Shown here: positions 45,751-53,978 of the stretch, one piece after another | Numbering within the stretch: position 1 is the stretch's first letter | Layout: each line of letters begins with the position of its first letter | Assembly (NCBI RefSeq): GCF_007827275.1 | Contig: NZ_VISE01000001.1 | Coordinates: 3,162,001 to 3,226,000 of the forward strand | DNA from: Gillisia sp. Hel_I_86 | Lineage (GTDB): Bacteria; Bacteroidota; Bacteroidia; Flavobacteriales; Flavobacteriaceae | DNA length: 64,000 nt | Reading direction: 5' to 3' | The notes under the pieces: model-generated | The model's input: only the letters and a program-made list of their open reading frames with translations | Told to the model about the DNA's origin: nothing | The model's database searches: none | Translations under genes and position numbers: made by a program

Positions 45751-46329
45751 TTTAATTTACCTTAAAAATCCACCTGCTTTGCAGGTGGTAATGTTCTGAT
45801 GGCTGTGCCTTATATTTGCACTATGGGTAAATATAAGAAACTTAGTCACGTTGTTTATAAATGTGACTATCATATTGTTTGGGTTCCAAAATATCGCCTC
45901 CGGATATTGAAGGGCGCGGTGAAGGAATTGGTCGAGCAAGATATAAGAATGCTTTGTGAATGGAAAAGTTGTGAAGTTGAGGAGCTGAACGTTCAAGAAG
46001 ACCATGTTCACTTGCTGGTGTCTGTTCCCCCCAAAGTTTCTATTTCAAAATTGATGGGTACATTGAAAGGGAAGATTGCAATAAAACTTTTTAAGAGTTA
46101 CCCGAAATTGAAAAAGAAACCCTATTGGGGCAATCATTTTTGGTCTCGAGGTTATTTTGTGAGCACAGTTGGACTGGATGAGGAAATGATTAAAAAATAC
46201 GTCAAGTTCCAAGAGAAAGAAGAAAAGCGGGTTGAGGAGCAGCAACAAAGATTTGATTTCTGACCATCGCCTTGCCGCCCCCTATGGGGGCTATCCAAAG
46301 CCACCTTCTAAGAAGGTGTGATTTTTACT
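45751..46329 (+). mobile_element. IS200-type element, copy 2
   Basis: 579 bp, nearly identical to copy 1 at 31925-32503. Inserted directly upstream of the UPF0175 antitoxin gene. Confidence 0.88.
45823..46263 (+). CDS. tnpA: IS200-family TnpA transposase, copy 2
   Basis: About 146 aa from 45823 (MGKYKKLSHVVYKCDYHIVW); eight more residues are open upstream. Differs from copy 1 by Arg to His at residue 9 of this frame and a few silent changes. HUH motif EDHVHLLVSV intact. Confidence 0.94.
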   Translation: MGKYKKLSHVVYKCDYHIVWVPKYRLRILKGAVKELVEQDIRMLCEWKSCEVEELNVQEDHVHLLVSVPPKVSISKLMGTLKGKIAIKLFKSYPKLKKKPYWGNHFWSRGYFVSTVGLDEEMIKKYVKFQEKEEKRVEEQQQRFDF

Positions 46330-46381
46330 CTTTTTTCAATTCAATTTGTTTATAGTTGAATGATTTTTACATATAAAGCCT

Positions 46382-46507
46382 AACGGTCTTGTTTAACGCA
46401 AGTGGCGTGGGGTAAGGACGCGAACTTGTCGGCTTTGTTGTTTTTTCCTTGGTCTCTAAAATAACACTTTTCACTAGAATGCCCGCTATTTGCTGTTAAA
46501 CGATGTT
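46382..46507. repeat. attC-like site a12
   Basis: Complete consensus site, uninterrupted. Confidence 0.82.
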
Positions 46508-47049
46508 GTATTTCGTGGCGATCCTCGGAATATGTTGTTTTGTCGCCAGCCTTTTTAAGTCATTTTGTTCTTTTCTGAATTTTGATTTTATTTTTCACGT
46601 CCGAGCAAGACCCAGTTTTTTAATTTTTTTGTTCTTACTTATTTTTGTCATTTTTCACGTCTTGGTTAATGTCAGAATTGTAAATCTAAAGGTATTCATT
46701 TTTTCCATTTTTCATGCTTGAGTAAAAGTCGGAATAATAAGCTGGAGGCATCTATTTTTATTTTTTTTTACGCCCGAGTAAAAGTTTGCGTACAGATTTT
46801 AAAAATTCTCGAGTATTTCTTCTTCTTTTCATTTATTTTTTATCTAATCAAAATCCGCGGACTGATTTTAAGAGCATCCAATTTTCACATTTTTCGTTCT
46901 TTTTAATTTTCCATAAAAATTAAGCATGAGTGTTTTTTGTTTTAACTAAAATCTTAAAAAAGTCAGCGTAACAGTTGCGAATGATCGGTTTTTAAATTCA
47001 GATTTGCCGTTATTTTTTTTGCGTATTTTCATTCTGAGCCATGAATTAC
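46508..47049. other. ORF-less cassette N2
   Basis: About 540 bp between GTTGTATTTC and GAATTACAAC. Contains motifs of the GAGTAAGAGTC family near 46602 (GAGCAAGACC), 46719 (GAGTAAAAGTC) and 46776 (GAGTAAAAGTT), and CTGATTTTAAGAGCATCC as in N1. The two plus-strand ORFs here are T-run artefacts. Confidence 0.65.
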
Positions 47050-47175
47050 AACGGTCTTGTTTAACGCAAGTGGCGTGGAATGGGGACACGTTTTTGTCGG
47101 CTTTGTTGTTTTCTTTTTGCTCTCTAAAATAACGCTTTTCAGCAATCTGCCCGCTATTTGCTGTTAAACGATGTT
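47050..47175. repeat. attC-like site a13
   Basis: Complete consensus site. Right flank GTTGTGGTGC pairs with the left flank of a14 (GCACCACAAC). Confidence 0.82.
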
Positions 47176-47190
47176 GTGGTGCGTTATTTA

Positions 47191-47478
47191 TTAAGCAGAC
47201 ATTTTTGGGTTGACCTGAATTTGTCCTCCAATCGCTTTTAAAACTTTCATTATTGTTGCAAATTGAGGTTTTGCTCCATCTGATAAAGCTTTGTATAAAC
47301 TTGGCCTGCTCAATCCTGTTTGTTCTGATATTTTAGTCATCCCAATCGCCTTTGCAATATGACCGATTGCATTAATTACATCTGCATTATCTCCTTCTTC
47401 TAAAACAGTATTGAGATATTCAGCGATCATCTCCTTGCTGTCTAAATAATCTGCAATGTCAAATTTTGAAGTTCCCAT
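47191..47478 (-). CDS. HigA-like antitoxin (cassette 14)
   Basis: 95 aa. Putative addiction-module antidote pattern: DYLDSKEMIAEYLNTVLEEG, IGHIAKAIGMTKISEQTGLS, RPSLYKALSDGAKPQFATIM. A Cro/CI-type HTH protein that neutralises and represses the toxin gene upstream. In this subtype the toxin gene comes first, as here. Confidence 0.9.
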   Translation of the reverse strand: MGTSKFDIADYLDSKEMIAEYLNTVLEEGDNADVINAIGHIAKAIGMTKISEQTGLSRPSLYKALSDGAKPQFATIMKVLKAIGGQIQVNPKMSA

Positions 47479-47483
47479 ATTTT

Positions 47484-47783
47484 CTATTTGTTTAGTTTTT
47501 TCCAGATTTCTTTTGCTTTCTTTATATCATTTTCTTGAGATGACTTATCTCCACCAATTAGCAAAACAATTATTTTACCGTCCTTTTCTTTGAAATAAAC
47601 ACGATATCCTTTCGCAAAATTCACACGCATTTCTCTTATTCCATCGCCTACAGGTTTGCAATCGCCAAAATGCTCGTCATTTTCTATTTTTTGAATTCTG
47701 AATAAGATTTTTGATTTAGCTTTTAAGTCTTTTAGCTTTCTCAGCCATTTATCAAATTCAATTGTTTTTTCAATAAAGAACAT
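47484..47783 (-). CDS. HigB/RelE-type toxin (cassette 14)
   Basis: 99 aa, addiction-module killer type: FDKWLRKLKDLKAKSKILFR, IREMRVNFAKGYRVYFKEKD, KIIVLLIGGDKSSQENDIKK. Predicted ribosome-dependent mRNA interferase. Lies 5 bp upstream of the antitoxin gene. The cassette is complete and its ends pair perfectly over 10 bases. Confidence 0.9.
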   Translation of the reverse strand: MFFIEKTIEFDKWLRKLKDLKAKSKILFRIQKIENDEHFGDCKPVGDGIREMRVNFAKGYRVYFKEKDGKIIVLLIGGDKSSQENDIKKAKEIWKKLNK

Positions 47784-47876
47784 AAATATTGTATCTACTT
47801 GGATACAAATTTACATTATTTTTTTGAATGAATAAAATTTAATTAGGTTTTCTGAACATGCTGAATAATGCACCAC

Positions 47877-48001
47877 AACGGTCTTGTATAACGCAAGTGG
47901 CGTGGGTACGGACACGTTTTTGTCGGCTTTGTTGTTTTTTACTTGATCCCTAAAATAACACTTTTCAGCAGAATACCCGCTATTTGCTGTTATACGATGT
48001 T
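47877..48001. repeat. attC-like site a14 with covarying inner stem
   Basis: Inner boxes read GTATAAC / GTTATAC instead of GTTTAAC / GTTAAAC: both sides changed together and pairing is kept. Confidence 0.85.
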
Positions 48002-48018
48002 GGCATTTCGTTGTTTTT

Positions 48019-49479
48019 CTATACTCCATATATTTCAACAATTTTACCCTCTTTGTTAAATACAAATTTCACTTCACTTTTAATGTCTTTATACGTGCCA
48101 GCTTTAAGATCAAAAAATCTAAAATTGGTGTAGAGAATATATGTGGTAGGATTAACTATTTGAATTTTTTGAATGATATTTTGAGCAAATTTAGTATTGC
48201 TCCAAGCGTTTTGGTATTGTGTATAGAGTTCTTTAGAAGTTGGATAATTAGTGTTCCAATATCTTTTTAGATTACTAGAGTAGTATTGATTTATTTTTTC
48301 AAAACTTCGATTTTCCTCTGCTAAAAGGAAATCTTCAATAACTTTCTTGAAACCTAGATTATTACTGTTTCGCAAATAGAAATCAATTTCTTCTTGTTCA
48401 ACTGCTTTAACATATGATAAGAAGAATACTCCATTTAATGAACTTCCCCCATCTGGTCGACCTTCATCAAAAGCAAATTTTACTCTGCGACCAGCCTTTA
48501 ATAATTCAGGTAATTGTCGCATACAAGCACTACACATATTTGGACCATAACCATAATCTAGATTAAATTTTATTCTCTTGCCATTTAAACTCCCATAATT
48601 AGTTTCCCATTTCTTACCAGTTTTTATTATTTCCATAACAACATTTTCCACCATTTGATCTTCTAAATTTGAATCGGTTATAACTCCATACATAAAATCA
48701 TAACCATCTGAGATTCTGGAATAGAACTCTAAATTTTCTTGGTTATATAGCATATCCATTGTATACTCGTAAAAATCATTAGGATTTTCGCTTAAAGGTG
48801 GAGGAATAGCAGATTTGTAATCTAAATTATATGCTTTTTCCCAACCTTCTTTGATTGCGCGGATTCTATCTTCCTTTTTAGGATGACTTGCTGATTCTAC
48901 GTTTGATCCAAGTTTTTTAATAGCCTTAGTTGCTTGATCTAGTGAAGCTCCCATTTTATATAAAACAAAACCAGAAAAATTATCTGCTTCTAATTCTGCC
49001 TTGTGACTATCTTCCAACTCTTTTAATGTATGACCAGATAAATGATGACCAATTTCATGAGCCAAGATTGATATTGAACTCCAATAGGAATTTGTTTCTG
49101 AATCGGCAAAATCTAGAAGTCGTTTATCGTAAAGTATAAATCTTTCGTTATTAATTATGGTTGCTACAGCATTTTCAATATCTGCTTGGTAAATTTTAAA
49201 ATTTAATGGAATACCAGAAAATGAAGTTATATTTTGAATTACATCAATTTCTTTCTTATCTGCTAAATAAATCTCGATCTCATCACCTTTGCTATCTTCA
49301 TTATAAGAGCATCCACTTTCCAAATTTTTTATAATTCCCTTATCAGAATTTGTGGAGGGTAACTTAATACTCGTAATATTTTGATTCAAAGTTTTGTCTT
49401 TGGAAGTACGATTGTTATTACAACTAAAAACCAATATGGCAACTGTTAATAATATAAATGTGATTTTCGCTTGCTTCAT
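48019..49479 (-). CDS. Lipoprotein with HExxH metallopeptidase domain (cassette 15)
   Basis: 486 aa. Type II signal (MKQAKITFILLTVAILVFSC). Residues about 60-230 hold a zinc peptidase-like region with ILAHEIGHHLSG (HExxH) and downstream KAELEADNFSGFVLYKMGAS, the ExxAD glutamate typical of M48-like proteases. The C-terminal half (about 250-486) has a CSACMRQLPELL segment and an NTF2/DUF4440-like end (NQYYSSNLKRYWNTNYPTSK). Forms a pair with the gene at 49481, 1 bp upstream. Substrate unknown. Confidence 0.78.
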   Translation of the reverse strand: MKQAKITFILLTVAILVFSCNNNRTSKDKTLNQNITSIKLPSTNSDKGIIKNLESGCSYNEDSKGDEIEIYLADKKEIDVIQNITSFSGIPLNFKIYQADIENAVATIINNERFILYDKRLLDFADSETNSYWSSISILAHEIGHHLSGHTLKELEDSHKAELEADNFSGFVLYKMGASLDQATKAIKKLGSNVESASHPKKEDRIRAIKEGWEKAYNLDYKSAIPPPLSENPNDFYEYTMDMLYNQENLEFYSRISDGYDFMYGVITDSNLEDQMVENVVMEIIKTGKKWETNYGSLNGKRIKFNLDYGYGPNMCSACMRQLPELLKAGRRVKFAFDEGRPDGGSSLNGVFFLSYVKAVEQEEIDFYLRNSNNLGFKKVIEDFLLAEENRSFEKINQYYSSNLKRYWNTNYPTSKELYTQYQNAWSNTKFAQNIIQKIQIVNPTTYILYTNFRFFDLKAGTYKDIKSEVKFVFNKEGKIVEIYGV

Positions 49480-49480
49480 A

Positions 49481-50023
49481 TTATTCGGATTTAGATTCCA
49501 AAATTATTTTATCGGTGTTGATGTCATTAATCCCAAATTCATTTAACTTTTTGAAAAGAATATTTGCGTTTCCACTATTAATTAATTTATTTTCTTTTTG
49601 AAAAGATTTAAAATCGCAATTAAATGGTAGTTTTTTCAAAATTTCTATAAATTCTTCTTCTTTATTTTTTTCTAAAATCTTAAATCCTAAAAACCGAGTT
49701 TCAATATCCAGAGTTCTTAAAAATTGATTTCTATCTATTTTTCCCTGATAACATTCAATAATTGAGAGATCATAATCTTTGTTATTAAATATTGGGCTTT
49801 TATCAATTCTATTAAAACCGCAATAATTTATTAATTTTTCAGAAATAAATGGTATACGAAAACCAAATTGATCTAGATAATAATTGTCGAAATATCGATC
49901 TTTTTCGGTAGATAATATTTTTACCTTTATCCTGTTAGAATCCGATTCTAAAATGCGTACTGGAAAAAAATTATATTTTAAGGGATTGTATAATTCAATA
50001 TAATTCCCGGATTCTAAATTCAT
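49481..50023 (-). CDS. Hypothetical protein (cassette 15)
   Basis: About 180 aa from the Met at 50023 (MNLESGNYIELYNPLKYNFF); an upstream start at 50047 adds 8 residues. Not recognised. Cytoplasmic by composition, with a beta-rich start (FPVRILESDSNRIKVKILST) and helical end (NANILFKKLNEFGINDINTD). The overlap-free 1-bp spacing to the peptidase gene suggests one operon. Confidence 0.6.
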   Translation of the reverse strand: MNLESGNYIELYNPLKYNFFPVRILESDSNRIKVKILSTEKDRYFDNYYLDQFGFRIPFISEKLINYCGFNRIDKSPIFNNKDYDLSIIECYQGKIDRNQFLRTLDIETRFLGFKILEKNKEEEFIEILKKLPFNCDFKSFQKENKLINSGNANILFKKLNEFGINDINTDKIILESKSE

Positions 50024-50055
50024 AATGATCTGTATTTTTCTAAACAATGAATGCC

Positions 50056-50181
50056 AACGGTCTTGTTTAACGCAAGTGGCGTGGGGTAAGGACTCGTTTT
50101 TGTCGGCTTAGTTGTTTATTACTTGGTCTCTAAAATAACACTTTTCAGCAGAATGCCCGCTATTTGCTGTTAAACGATGTT
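50056..50181. repeat. attC-like site a15
   Basis: Complete consensus site; left flank GAATGCCAAC pairs with GTTGGCATTTC at 47999. Confidence 0.82.
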
Positions 50182-50206
50182 GTTGCAAGTTTTGTAAACG
50201 CCAACA

Positions 50207-50647
50207 TTATTTTTTAGTTGTCTTTTGGATTTTTAAAATCAGATATGCTTGACTAAGTGCTGTGAAGCCCCTTGGTCCGCTTTCTTCAAAATCTACAACT
50301 ATGTCATTATCCTTTTCATAAATTCTTTTAATTGAGATTTCGCTACAACAATAATTATAAAATTCTCCGATTACAATTATTAAGTCATTATTAGTAAAGT
50401 CGAAATTTAAATTTTTTAAACTTTCTGCTTGATTGGGATTTACTCTTTCAATTTGTGGAATGAAATTCAACCATTCATTCTCAGTTTTAAATACGATAAA
50501 CTGTTTTTCAATTTTTGGATCCTCTGAATAACTTAAACTATTTTTTTTAATTATTTCATAAGAAATTCCATCAGGGTTTTCATCTTTAGAGCAACCATTA
50601 AACAGAAATATTGAACATAAAATTATTGTCATTTTTTTAATATCCAT
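50207..50647 (-). CDS. Lipoprotein of unknown function (cassette 16)
   Basis: 146 aa with type II signal (MDIKKMTIILCSIFLFNGC). The mature part resembles small Bacteroidota lipoproteins with a protease-complex-inhibitor-like fold (NNDLIIVIGEFYNYCCSEIS, RIYEKDNDIVVDFEESGPRG, QAYLILKIQKTTK). Fold guess is weak. Single gene; flanks GTTGTTGCAA/TTGCTACAAC nearly pair. Confidence 0.65.
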   Translation of the reverse strand: MDIKKMTIILCSIFLFNGCSKDENPDGISYEIIKKNSLSYSEDPKIEKQFIVFKTENEWLNFIPQIERVNPNQAESLKNLNFDFTNNDLIIVIGEFYNYCCSEISIKRIYEKDNDIVVDFEESGPRGFTALSQAYLILKIQKTTKK

Positions 50648-50708
50648 AATCTCATAATTTTGTAATTAATATATTAATTTCTAATCTCCTTCGTGCAAAA
50701 TTTGCTAC

Positions 50709-50834
50709 AACGGTCTTGTTTAACGCAAGTGGCGTGGAGTAGGGACGCTTTCTTGTCGGCTTTGTTGTTTTTTACTTGGTCTCTAAAATAACACTTTTCA
50801 GAAGAATGCCCGCTATTTGCTGTTAAACGATGTT
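50709..50834. repeat. attC-like site a16
   Basis: Complete consensus site, uninterrupted. Confidence 0.82.
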
Positions 50835-51322
50835 GCATAGCGTTACGATCCTCGGAACATGTTATTTTGTTGAATGCCTTTTTTTTGTTTTTGATCTTTT
50901 CTGAATCTCAAATCAATTTTTCACGTTTGAGTAAGATTCCGTTTAAATTCTTTTGTTTTAAATTCTTTTGGTCATTTTTTAGGTTTCATAGAAAGTCAGA
51001 TTTAAAAATCTAAAGGCATTAAAATTTACATTTTTCACGCCCGAGTAAGAAATTCAGCGTTCTGCATTTAAAAATCATCGATTTTTTGTTCTTCATATCA
51101 ATTCAAATTTCCTCCTTTTCGTAAGGATCCGCGTACTGGTTTTAAAGGTCTCCAATTTTCACATTTTTTGTCATTTAAACTTTTCCGTACAACTTGCGGT
51201 TGAGTGGTTTTTTGTTTTTTCTAAAATCTTAAAAAAGTCAGCGCAACAGTTGCGAAAGAGTGGTTTTTTCATTCAGATTTGCCGTTATTTTTTCACGTTT
51301 TTCATTCTGAGTAATGCTTTGC
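50835..51322. other. ORF-less cassette N3
   Basis: About 490 bp between GTTGCATAGC and GCTTTGCAAC. Shares with N2 the tail TAAAATCTTAAAAAAGTCAG and CAACAGTTGCGAA, and motif copies TTGAGTAAGATTC (about 50928) and CCGAGTAAGAAATTC (about 51041). No gene. Confidence 0.65.
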
Positions 51323-51448
51323 AACGGTCCCGGTTATCGCAAGTTGCGGGATTAAGGACGCGGATTTGTCGGCTTAGTTGTTTTAATAATTGGTCTCTAA
51401 AATAACTATTTTTAGCAAACTACCCGTTATTTGCGATGAACCGTTGTT
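51323..51448. repeat. attC-like site a17 with covarying inner stem
   Basis: Last site of the array. Inner boxes GGTTATCGC / GCGATGAACC keep pairing with an extrahelical base although both differ from the consensus. Confidence 0.8.
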
Positions 51449-52015
51449 GTAAAATGTAACAACACTATTAATTTTGTTTTGAAAATCTACTCCATTTAGT
51501 TCGAATTTTGTGGTTTTCACTGATAGTTTACTAAAACATTTTCGCTTTTTTGGAAATTCTTTTTCCCTAAACTTTAAAATTATCTTTCTCGTTTTTCACC
51601 CTTTTTGGGACTGAGTAAGAGTCGGTTTCTTAGTTCAAAACTCTCTTTTTTCTTTTTCTTTTTTACTCAATTTATTCAATAGAACTTTTTGTTTTAGAGC
51701 TGGATTTTCCTTTTAAATAATCGGAGTGATTTTTGTCAATTATCCAAAAACTTTCTTTTTTTTATTCTTTTAAATTTTTTGCAAAGTCTGATTTTTCTTT
51801 TTATATAGTCAGCGTTTTTTGTCCGCTATTTACCGAGAAATTATCATTAATAGATTTTTATTTTTTTCTAAATCGGAGTAGATTTTTTTCTTCTTAAAGT
51901 CCGATTTAGAATAGTTGAGCAAATTGTCAGTTTTCGTACTTCACTATAAATTTTTCCGTTTACTTTTTTTTTAGTAAAAATCTCTCTGTTGTTATTTTTT
52001 ACAACGTGTTATATC
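51449..52015. other. ORF-less terminal cassette N4
   Basis: About 570 bp between GTTGTAAAATG and TTTTTACAAC, very T-rich on the plus strand, one GAGTAAGAGTC at about 51613. Not followed by a further attC-like site, so it marks the right edge of the array. Confidence 0.6.
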
Positions 52016-52273
52016 AGCAGTAATATACTTATTTATTCCAAAACGTTACGGGATAAACGCAGGTTAATATTATTTTATCATTTAATATATAACGAAAGGG
52101 GCTTTAATAATAATGATTACTGGTTCTTGAAGAATTCATTTCCACACATTGTCTATATGATTTCAAATTAGTATATTCACATTCTTTTTATAAAGGAGCT
52201 AAGATCCCTGCATTTTTCTCTCTTTTTTTGGAGAATTATAATTTCACCCACGGGTGTACCTGTAAGTGAAATT

Positions 52274-52310
52274 GAAGGGGAATATACAAGTAACAGCGTA
52301 TTTCCCCTTC
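52274..52310. terminator. Bidirectional terminator between array and integrase 2
   Basis: Stem GAAGGGGAATATAC/GTATTTCCCCTTC. It would stop the integrase transcript (minus strand) from reading into the array. The rest of 52016-52341 shows no gene. Confidence 0.7.
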
Positions 52311-52341
52311 TTTAGAAAAACTACTTTTTTTTTATTCAGGA

Positions 52342-53556
52342 TTACCCTCCTAATTTTAATTGAAGTTTATCCATATCCTCTCCAATCTTTTGTTCAACTA
52401 CCCGTGCGTAAATCTGGGTAGTCGAAAATTTAGTATGTCCCAGTAATTTAGAAACTGTTTCTATAGGTACGCCATTGGAGAGCGTTACAGTTGTGGCAAA
52501 GGTATGCCTGGCAACATGAAAGCTCAGCTTTTTATGAATACCACACTGGCTGGCAATATCCTTAAGGTACTTATTGGTTTTCTGGTTGGAAAATATAGGC
52601 AGTAAAAACCCTAAATTATTATAGGTAGAATATTTATTCAATATTGTTTTGGCTTTTTCTAAAAGCGGTATTTTCATAGGAGTCTGGCTCTTTTCCCGAA
52701 TACAGTGTATCCAGTCCCGTCCATCAATACCTTTCACCAAATGGTTTTTTGAAAGTTTCTTTACATCTACATAAGATAAGCCAGTATAGCAAGCGAATAG
52801 AAAGATGTCCTTAGTCTTTTCCAATGTGGTACTGGTAAATATAGTTTCTTCCAGTTTTTGAAGCTCCAACCTGCTTAAGAATGCCCTGTCAAACTTTTTG
52901 AATTTCATCTTATACTCTCGGAATGGATTATTTGGCATCCATTCTAATTTTATGGCGAGGTTCAGGAGTTTCTTGAATCGTTCCATATGCTTCATGATTC
53001 CATTATTGGTCAATTGAGACTTTCCATTTTTATCCTTCTTTCGTCGTAGAAAATTTTCGAAGTTGATCACAAATCCATATGACAGATCTTTAAGATAAGT
53101 ATTGGAAGTTTTGACTTCCTTTTTAAGGTAATCTTTTAGATAGCGTTCTGTGGTGGTATAGTTCTTTAAAGTACCGGGCTTTAGAACATCTTTCATATGT
53201 TCGTTGTGATAATCGAGTATATCAAGGAGGGTTTTACTCTTATCATCCAAACCTAAAAAACGTGCTTTAATGGCTTTGGCGGTTACAAGCTTATTTTCTC
53301 TTTGGAGTGCTTCCTGACAATCCAGCAATCTAGAATAAGTCCTATCCAAATAGGCATTGATCGAGGATTTTTCTGCCTTTCGCCCTCTAATTCGATGGGA
53401 ATCGTTGTCCCAGGAATTAACAGGACAACTCCGTTTTAAACTGATCTCCGCTCGCCGACCATTTACCGTTACCCTAACATAGATAGGGGCGGCTCCGTTT
53501 TTTGATTTTGTGATATTGAGCCAAAATAGGATAGTGAATGTGATTTTTGTTTCCAT
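52342..53556 (-). CDS. Tyrosine integrase of element 2
   Basis: 404 aa. Arm-binding domain (PIYVRVTVNGRRAEISLKRS), core-binding domain, catalytic domain with HVARHTFATTV and LLGHTKFSTTQIYARV; TGLSYVD at the first Arg position lacks Arg, as in CTnDOT integrases. It transcribes towards the cassette array but is not an IntI: no IntI-specific insert and it has an arm domain. A tRNA-Pro 3' copy lies 224 bp upstream (53780). It should move the whole 47-kb element, array included. Confidence 0.93.
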   Translation of the reverse strand: METKITFTILFWLNITKSKNGAAPIYVRVTVNGRRAEISLKRSCPVNSWDNDSHRIRGRKAEKSSINAYLDRTYSRLLDCQEALQRENKLVTAKAIKARFLGLDDKSKTLLDILDYHNEHMKDVLKPGTLKNYTTTERYLKDYLKKEVKTSNTYLKDLSYGFVINFENFLRRKKDKNGKSQLTNNGIMKHMERFKKLLNLAIKLEWMPNNPFREYKMKFKKFDRAFLSRLELQKLEETIFTSTTLEKTKDIFLFACYTGLSYVDVKKLSKNHLVKGIDGRDWIHCIREKSQTPMKIPLLEKAKTILNKYSTYNNLGFLLPIFSNQKTNKYLKDIASQCGIHKKLSFHVARHTFATTVTLSNGVPIETVSKLLGHTKFSTTQIYARVVEQKIGEDMDKLQLKLGG

Positions 53557-53779
53557 TGCCTTCTCTTTTAAAAGTTAAAAAATGAGATAAACGAAAATCA
53601 AATCACTTTGAAAAGTCCAGTAGGATACTTGAAGTTAAGAAAAAAAAAGGTAACCGAACAGGTGACCGATTAGGTCACTTTAAGGATGGTTTTAAATAAA
53701 AACAAATGATCCTCAATTCTATTAAAGTATTGAAAATCATTTGTTTAGGTATTATTTAATGTCATTTAAAACATTAAAA

Positions 53780-53794
53780 GTCGGGGTGGCAGGA
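53780..53794. other. Attachment site, copy of tRNA-Pro 3' end (junction element 2/element 1)
   Basis: GTCGGGGTGGCAGGA equals 60317-60331. Left of it are arm repeats GGTAACCGAACAGGTGACCG and ATTAGGTCAC (53649-53678) shared with 6644-6662; right of it TTCACCGAATGATTCACCA (53855-53873) shared with 60199-60217. Confidence 0.8.
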
Positions 53795-53978
53795 TAATTT
53801 ATTCAAGAACAAACGCCCTATCCACAGTACTTTCACTGAAAATCAATTTGATGTTTCACCGAATGATTCACCAAACTTCATAAAACAAAGAGCTTTCATA
53901 TTATTTGATCGTCTTTGTGCTATAAAGATATGATTTTCTTTAAAATAGACTTTCCTAAAAACTAATTTTCCATTTTCC

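Larger units (their letters stand above)
12628..52015 (-). other. Integron-like gene cassette array (attC cluster lacking an integrase)
   Basis: Seventeen sites of about 126 bp (listed separately) separate cassettes whose genes all lie on the minus strand. Each site runs from AAC (followed by GGTCTT) to GTT (preceded by GAT). Inside are GTTTAAC and GTTAAAC, then GCAAGTGGCG pairing with CGCTATTTGC, with one extra T on the plus strand. The plus strand pairs with G-T wobbles where the minus strand would have A-C mismatches, so the foldable strand is the one opposite the genes, as in integron attC bottom strands. Cassette ends pair with each other in most cases (for example GTTGTGGTGC at 47173 with GCACCACAAC at 47870). 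The left edge (GTTATGTGC, 12628) and the right edge (TTTTACAAC, 52015) have no full site outside them. No IntI-like integrase is present. Confidence 0.8.

Noticed and set aside
46503-46906. Two plus-strand ORFs rich in Phe, Leu and Ile
   Set aside because: Produced by T runs in an ORF-less cassette; no ribosome site, not conserved in the related cassettes.
13340-51448. CRISPR array
   Set aside because: Repeats are about 126 bp, palindromic and separated by whole genes; no short regular spacers and no cas genes.
51989-52171. 60-residue plus-strand ORF at the right edge of the array
   Set aside because: Begins inside the last cassette end, no ribosome site, no recognisable family.
52342-53556. 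Possible integron integrase next to the array
   Set aside because: It has an N-terminal arm-binding domain, lacks the first catalytic Arg, has a tRNA-Pro 3' copy upstream and close homologues at 5166 and 58889; it is the island integrase.
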